From the NCBI GenBank assembly GCA_934294885.1, contig CAKRAK010000038.1, forward strand, positions 1 through 10,496: 10,496 nt of DNA, read 5' to 3'. Shown piece by piece: positions 7,476 to 10,496 of this stretch. The notes under the pieces were generated by a model. The model was not told the DNA's origin and did no database searches. It worked only from the letters and a program-made list of their open reading frames with translations. How positions within the stretch are numbered: the first letter of the stretch is position 1; each line of letters starts with the position of its first letter. Both the position numbers and the translations under genes were made by a program. This stretch comes from an uncultured Lachnospiraceae bacterium (GTDB taxonomy: Bacteria > Bacillota > Clostridia > Lachnospirales > Lachnospiraceae).

Positions 7476-7504
7476 GATATAATTTGCTATCTTCAGAATG
7501 TCTA
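7476..7504 (-). promoter_or_regulatory. candidate promoter for the rhuM-mcrBC block
   Basis: The minus strand has TAGACA (7504-7499), a 17-base spacer and TATATC (7481-7476), with several more AT-rich -10-like words just downstream. It lies between the stop of the gene at 7537 and the rhuM remnant, so it could drive the remnant, mcrB, mcrC and perhaps hydE. An inverted repeat GATACA/TGTATC (7514-7519 and 7530-7535) sits immediately upstream of the -35 and may be a regulator site. Confidence 0.35.
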
Positions 7505-7536
7505 ACAATCAATGATACATGAAATACATTGTATCT

Positions 7537-8040
7537 CTATCTCCCCCACTTCATCATATCATAATTAAGATATTTGTTTAGTATTGAGAACCCACTTTGA
7601 AAAATCTCCGAACATTTATGTTTTTCATCAATACTGAAACTTGGATGATATTCTTCATTTTTTAAAAGCTTCAAATTACTTCCATAGAATAACTTATTAT
7701 AAATATCAATAATTTCTTCATCGTTACAATTCCCTACAAACTCTTCATTCAGTGATATTGATAAATCACTAAATAAATGCCATGTATCTATCAAAATCCG
7801 ACAATTTTGTGATATTTCTACATTATTTATTGCCTCGGCAATTTTAGATAGATCAAAAACCGTTATTCCTTTTTCAAAAATAATCTGTTCCTTATCCGCA
7901 AATATATTTGCTTCTTCGACACTCAAAAAAAATAACAGCCGTTGACTAAAAAGTAAGAAACCATCTTCATCATTGCTATACCATATCAAAAAATAAGTTA
8001 ATCCATTATAAATGATTTTTGTCAAATAATATTTCGTCAT
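7537..8040 (-). CDS. small hypothetical protein, possibly immunity-like
   Basis: The protein has 167 residues from ATG 8040, which has GGAG seven bases upstream (8051-8048 region). An in-frame ATG at 8085 would add 15 residues but has no good RBS. It is soluble, acidic and rich in aromatic residues, with no signal peptide or membrane segment. It starts MTKYYLTKIIYNGLTYFLIW. A WHLFSDLSISL stretch (about 87-97) and YNKLFYGSNLKLL (about 114-126) look like orphan immunity proteins of polymorphic-toxin systems in Firmicutes, but this is memory of general appearance, not a confirmed match. There is no toxin gene beside it. It follows the two-TM protein gene after 108 bases on the same strand and may share its transcript. 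Confidence 0.65.
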   Translation of the reverse strand: MTKYYLTKIIYNGLTYFLIWYSNDEDGFLLFSQRLLFFLSVEEANIFADKEQIIFEKGITVFDLSKIAEAINNVEISQNCRILIDTWHLFSDLSISLNEEFVGNCNDEEIIDIYNKLFYGSNLKLLKNEEYHPSFSIDEKHKCSEIFQSGFSILNKYLNYDMMKWGR

Positions 8041-8148
8041 AACTTTGCTCCTATTTGGGGGTATTAGTAAAGGCTCTGTCGCCATATTTTTTTCAAGTTA
8101 CTATTCCATATATCGATTTATCCTTCTTTTTCGGAAAAATGTTCCTAA

Positions 8149-8634
8149 TCATTCCAAATCTTCTTTTGTTGGCAGTCTGAGGATTTCTCTTCCATCTGTG
8201 CATTTGCGCGGAACCTCCGATATTCCAAGTTCCCTCAATCTCTTCTGAAGTGCCACCTCAAAGGCTTCATCAAATCCATATTCTTCCCCTATTAACAATA
8301 CGTCATCTGAAGATATGTCTATGGAACATAGATATTCGCCAAATCTCTTCTCCATAGAAGCTGCCTTATTAAGAATCGCCAAATATAAGGGTACGATGAG
8401 AACTCCAATCACGAGATAATGCGTTATGCCCACCGCCGGATTCTCGATAATATATCTTTTGAACCAGCAGTCCGGCATTGAAAAAATACCATATAAAATG
8501 AATGAAAGTCCCACCAAAGAGTAAGTTACCAGCATCACCCAAAGCATTGGCAAACAGAAAACTCTTTTAATTTCCTTTGCTTTCTTCAATCTGCAAAGTT
8601 CTTTCTTATCTATCTCAATCATATTTTCCTGCAT
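8149..8634 (-). CDS. two-TM membrane protein of unknown function
   Basis: The protein has 161 residues. ATG 8634 is chosen because GGAAGG lies ten bases upstream; a longer form from ATG 8652 would overlap that RBS. A short charged N-terminus (KKELCRLKKAKEIKR) is followed by two hydrophobic segments at about 27-51 and 70-89. Next comes a cytosolic C-terminal domain of about 70 residues, with an acidic stretch DISSDDVLLIGEEYGFDEAFEVAL (about 106-129) and the end VPRKCTDGREILRLPTKEDLE. No catalytic motif is seen and I do not recognise the family. It has its own probable promoter at 8772-8800 and may be co-transcribed with the gene at 7537. Confidence 0.65.
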   Translation of the reverse strand: MQENMIEIDKKELCRLKKAKEIKRVFCLPMLWVMLVTYSLVGLSFILYGIFSMPDCWFKRYIIENPAVGITHYLVIGVLIVPLYLAILNKAASMEKRFGEYLCSIDISSDDVLLIGEEYGFDEAFEVALQKRLRELGISEVPRKCTDGREILRLPTKEDLE

Positions 8635-8771
8635 TATGTTACTACCTTCCATTTTATTTATTTTGTGATTTAATACATTCAGATAATTTGTTCATCTTCT
8701 TAGTTCCTTGCATCCAACAAACTTTATTTGAATACTATACTAATAATTTTCCCAATTATTGTCCCAACAAA

Positions 8772-8800
8772 ATTATACATCCATTCCAACCATATTCCAA
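8772..8800 (-). promoter_or_regulatory. promoter of the two-TM protein gene
   Basis: The minus strand has TTGGAA (8800-8795), a 17-base spacer and a perfect TATAAT (8777-8772). It begins immediately after the terminator at 8802-8833, so transcription stops and restarts here. GTTGGA/GTTGGG motifs recur several times between about 8717 and 8800 and might be regulator contacts. The leader to ATG 8634 would be about 130 bases. Confidence 0.5.
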
Positions 8801-8801
8801 C

Positions 8802-8833
8802 AAAAATAGGCAGTCATCACTGTGACTACCTAT
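8802..8833 (-). terminator. rho-independent terminator (leftward)
   Basis: On the minus strand an 11-bp stem (8833-8823 with 8816-8806; ATAGGTAGTCA pairs with TGACTGCCTAT, with one G-U) closes a six-base loop and runs into a T run (8806-8802). It lies about 200 bases after the stop of the HTH fusion gene and just past the coding remnant, and would end that transcript. Confidence 0.65.
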
Positions 8834-8861
8834 CCATTAATGAGATATTGGGATTAAGGCA

Positions 8862-9021
8862 TTACCCTCGCCTCTCCACGACCATTAAAAGCACTTTCCC
8901 TGTCATCATCAAGTTTTCCTCTAATTCTTTTCTACAATAATACTCCTCAAGCCCGTTTAAAGCTTTCTTCGGATTGACAATCGATTATTTCTATGTTAAT
9001 ATCAACATCAAGAAACGAAGT
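8862..9021 (-). pseudogene. short coding remnant split over two frames
   Basis: Just downstream of the HTH fusion gene one frame is open from 9021 to a TGA at 8949-8947 and reads like the C-terminal half of a small protein (V-D-I-N-I-E-I-I-D-C-Q-S-E-E-S-F-K-R-A). At that stop a shift of one base continues sensibly (E-E-Y-Y-C-R-K-E-L-E-E-N-L, then M-T-G-K-V-L-L-M) to TAA at 8864-8862. The pattern fits a small gene with a single-base insertion and a lost 5' end. Similar short ORFs accompany clostridial mobile elements, but no family is assigned. The terminator follows 29 bases later. Confidence 0.35.
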
Positions 9022-9036
9022 TTACTACCGTACGGT

Positions 9037-9903
9037 CTATGACTCAAGCGGCCTACTCGTTTCTTTTTTTATTGTTACGATATCGTATAAATATAATTTT
9101 CCATCTGCATCACGTCTTACTAATATTCTAGCGCGAAAAATGTTATAACTTTCCAATATACCTTCATCGTTATAAACAGGAATCCCAAAACGAGTTGTAT
9201 AACGATACCAACCAAATTTAGCTTTGCTTCCATGCTTTTTATTATAATCAGGAAATTCTGCTTTATCTGTTGCTATTTCAATTATGTTCGCGATTGCAGT
9301 AACTGCATTTGCCTTTGCTTTTTCATTGGCACCTTTTACATCTTTTGTATCCTTAGAATGAGCAAATTCATCTGGAAAATCAGTGCCAATAAAGACTTTA
9401 TCTGAACTTTCCAATATTTCATAGCATTCACCAATATATTGTTTAAGATATATCTCAATCTCACTCCAATCAATACTTCTTCTAGACTTGTAACGAATAT
9501 CGTTAATCAAAACTATACTATTTCCATTTTCATCTTGAATAATTGAAATACTTCTATCTTGCTTATCACTATTATCTTTGTCGCAAATTAGGTAATAATA
9601 AGCGATTACTCTTCTTTTAATATCATCAGAAGCATTCATTATAGTTTCAATCATTAATCCATCATCTGTCACGTATTCCGAAGTCAATACTTTATTCTTT
9701 TTATCTTCCTCATCACAAAGTAAATCCACAAGCGACATATCAAGGGCCTTACATATAGCAACCAACTTATCTGCCTGCGGATTAATCTTCTTTTTACGCC
9801 AATCACTTATCGTACTAGTAGCAATGCCAGTTCTACGCGATAATTCAATCTGACTCATATGTAGTTCTTCGAGTCTATCAAAGATTCTTTCATATATGTT
9901 CAT
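9037..9903 (-). CDS. Cro/CI-type HTH protein fused to an LPD3/BECR-like C-terminal domain
   Basis: The protein has 288 residues, with ATG 9903 nine bases after AGGA. Residues about 4-62 form an XRE/Cro-CI HTH (MSQIELSRRTGIATSTISDW, ending in SLVDLLCDEED). A linker (about 65-140) follows. Residues about 145-288 form a second conserved-looking domain with VFIGTDFPDEFAHS (170-183), KANAVTAIANIIEIA (197-211), KKHGSKAKFGWYRYTTRFGIPVY (222-244), and RRDADGKLYLYDIVTIKKET (263-282). That string of motifs, above all YLYDIV-IKKET, resembles the C-terminal domain found at the end of large polyvalent phage/ICE proteins (called LPD3, related to BECR-fold nucleases). The assignment is from memory. H225, R234, R238 and K279/K280 are possible active-site residues. 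It has its own promoter with an operator-like dyad, so it is probably autoregulated. It may be a DNA-binding regulator sensing through this domain, or a self-repressing toxin. Confidence 0.8.
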   Translation of the reverse strand: MNIYERIFDRLEELHMSQIELSRRTGIATSTISDWRKKKINPQADKLVAICKALDMSLVDLLCDEEDKKNKVLTSEYVTDDGLMIETIMNASDDIKRRVIAYYYLICDKDNSDKQDRSISIIQDENGNSIVLINDIRYKSRRSIDWSEIEIYLKQYIGECYEILESSDKVFIGTDFPDEFAHSKDTKDVKGANEKAKANAVTAIANIIEIATDKAEFPDYNKKHGSKAKFGWYRYTTRFGIPVYNDEGILESYNIFRARILVRRDADGKLYLYDIVTIKKETSRPLES

Positions 9904-9923
9904 AGTTCAACATCCTTTTTATT

Positions 9924-9937
9924 TCCGTATTTTCGGA
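9924..9937. promoter_or_regulatory. operator-like dyad TCCG-N6-CGGA
   Basis: TCCG (9924-9927) and CGGA (9934-9937) flank an AT-rich 6-base centre right after the -10 box of the HTH fusion gene, where a Cro/CI-type protein would block its own transcription. A short symmetric site at this place is usual for XRE autoregulation; the binding itself is inferred. Confidence 0.4.
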
Positions 9938-9938
9938 T

Positions 9939-9967
9939 ATTGTATCATGCAATCATTTAACAATCAA
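9939..9967 (-). promoter_or_regulatory. promoter of the HTH fusion gene
   Basis: The minus strand has TTGATT (9967-9962), exactly 17 bases, then TACAAT (9944-9939), preceded by an extended TGA. The leader is about 30 bases and contains the dyad at 9924-9937. Confidence 0.6.
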
Positions 9968-10173
9968 GCAAAAGAACTATTTCAGATTGCGTAAATTTAC
10001 CTTCGGATTTAATAGGGTAGAGTTTACCCACGATGCTCTGATAAAGTATCAGGCAATGATCTGTGGTTTTATTTTACTACACATCCGATTATTATACAAA
10101 TCATTGTTGTACTGTGTTACTGTCAAGTAATCGTTGGCATGGTTTCTACCCGGACGCTTTCTTTCGCAGTGAT
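9968..10173. other. intergenic stretch without a gene
   Basis: No supported gene is seen between the HTH promoter and repeat copy 2. Two small perfect hairpins are visible: GGGTA/TACCC (10015-10019 with 10025-10029) and CTGATA/TATCAG (10038-10043 with 10047-10052). Neither has an adjacent T tract. TTACTTGACA on the minus strand near 10126-10135 matches the bases next to copy 1's promoter (87-96), so the similarity between the two repeat regions reaches beyond the repeat core. Confidence 0.5.
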
Positions 10174-10235
10174 GGTTCCTTTCAAGAACCGTTCCCACTG
10201 TCTGCTTTTGAAAGCTGTCTTTTCACATAATCATC
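10174..10235 (+). repeat. interspersed repeat, copy 2 (short form)
   Basis: It has the same start block as copy 1 (10174-10206, one mismatch to 109-141) joined directly to the end block (10202-10235, like 220-252). It lacks the 83 bases that in copy 1 lie between two TCTGCT repeats, as expected for a slippage deletion here or an insertion there. With flanking CAGTG (10167-10171) and CACTG (10196-10200) it forms a cruciform around GGTTC/GAACC. Its orientation is the same as copy 1. Confidence 0.7.
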
Positions 10236-10296
10236 CTATTATTTTTATTTTCCGGATAAATACTCCCAAGTCTGATGTGCTGTTCCTTCAACTGAT

Positions 10297-10496
10297 TCAT
10301 ACAAATACAGCAATCTTCTGATAAGCACCCTTTTCTTTTGGTAAATAATAATGTTCTTCGCCTGGCTCCATAATTACTTCAAATCTAGGTGTATCAGTTT
10401 TGAGGGATAATTTAACAACCGTTTCAATAACATTCTAAAAATTCTTCCAACAACGCTCTTTTAAGAATGCGCCAATGACCTCTAGTGGCTCACCTT
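10297..10496 (-). pseudogene. 3' end of an unidentified gene, interrupted by an in-frame TAG
   Basis: One minus-strand frame runs from the window edge to TGA (10299-10297), about 66 codons, with a single TAG at 10437-10435. Both sides look like protein: before the stop G-E-P-L-E-V-I-G-A-F-L-K-E-R-C-W-K-N-F, after it V-I-E-T-V-V-K-L-S-L-K-T-D-T-P-R-F-E-V then M-E-P-G-E-E-H-Y-Y-L-P. The same frame on both sides argues for a nonsense mutation or TAG readthrough rather than a frameshift. No family is recognised. The rest of the gene lies outside the window. Confidence 0.45.

Noticed and set aside
7537..8085. Longer form of the small protein from ATG 8085
   Set aside because: No good RBS precedes 8085, while ATG 8040 has GGAG at good spacing; the extra residues look non-coding.
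9027..9036. Perfect 10-bp palindrome ACCGTACGGT just after the HTH fusion stop codon
   Set aside because: Too short and isolated to assign; no promoter or T tract is next to it.
10015..10052. Two small hairpins considered as terminators
   Set aside because: Neither is followed by a T tract on either strand.
10139..10321. Rightward 60-codon open frame covering repeat copy 2
   Set aside because: It lies over the repeat and the tail of the minus-strand remnant, has no RBS, and is not kept in repeat copy 1.
1..10496. CRISPR array, tRNA, rRNA or an intact insertion sequence
   Set aside because: No regularly spaced repeats, cloverleaf-like sequences or transposase reading frames were seen.

Overview
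The window looks like chromosomal DNA of a low-GC Gram-positive anaerobe, most likely a clostridial (Lachnospiraceae-like) gut or rumen bacterium. The reasons are AT-rich DNA with strong AAGGAGG-type ribosome binding sites, frequent TTG/GTG starts, an [FeFe]-hydrogenase maturase (HydE), and a zinc-ribbon membrane protein of a clostridial type. No search could be run, so the taxon is inferred from style and gene content.

Layout. Bases 1-29 hold the first few codons of a leftward gene, with a good promoter and a 21-bp perfect palindrome over its -10 box. Bases 109-252 are a fold-back repeat whose shorter relative lies in the same orientation at 10174-10235, so the window's genes sit between two related repeats about 10 kb apart. 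A promoter and hairpin-rich leader (389-494) precede a rightward gene for a zinc-ribbon/TIM44-like membrane protein (522-2012). Everything after it is on the minus strand and, read in the direction of transcription (right to left), runs: a C-terminal gene fragment with an in-frame stop (10496-10297); repeat copy 2; a HTH-regulator fusion protein with its own promoter and operator-like dyad (9903-9037); a two-frame coding remnant and a terminator (9021-8802); a new promoter; a two-TM membrane protein (8634-8149); an unrecognised small protein, perhaps immunity-like (8040-7537); a remnant of an unknown gene (7453-7286); a decayed rhuM gene (7305-6773); mcrB (6663-4174); mcrC (4177-3119); and hydE (3083-2025), which meets the rightward gene tail to tail with 12 bases between.

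How it fits together. mcrB and mcrC are intact, overlap by 4 bases and form a McrBC-type modification-dependent restriction system. The McrB has an unusual N-terminal half: an unassigned domain, a Mrr_N-like winged helix and an EVE-like module before the GTPase motor. The broken rhuM and the coding remnants on both sides suggest a defence/mobile-element island that has gained and lost parts. hydE starts 35 bases after mcrC, so a housekeeping metalloenzyme maturase may be transcribed with a restriction system. The most unusual protein is at 9037-9903, where a Cro/CI-type HTH is fused to a C-terminal domain resembling those found at the ends of large polyvalent phage and mobile-element proteins (LPD3/BECR-nuclease-like).
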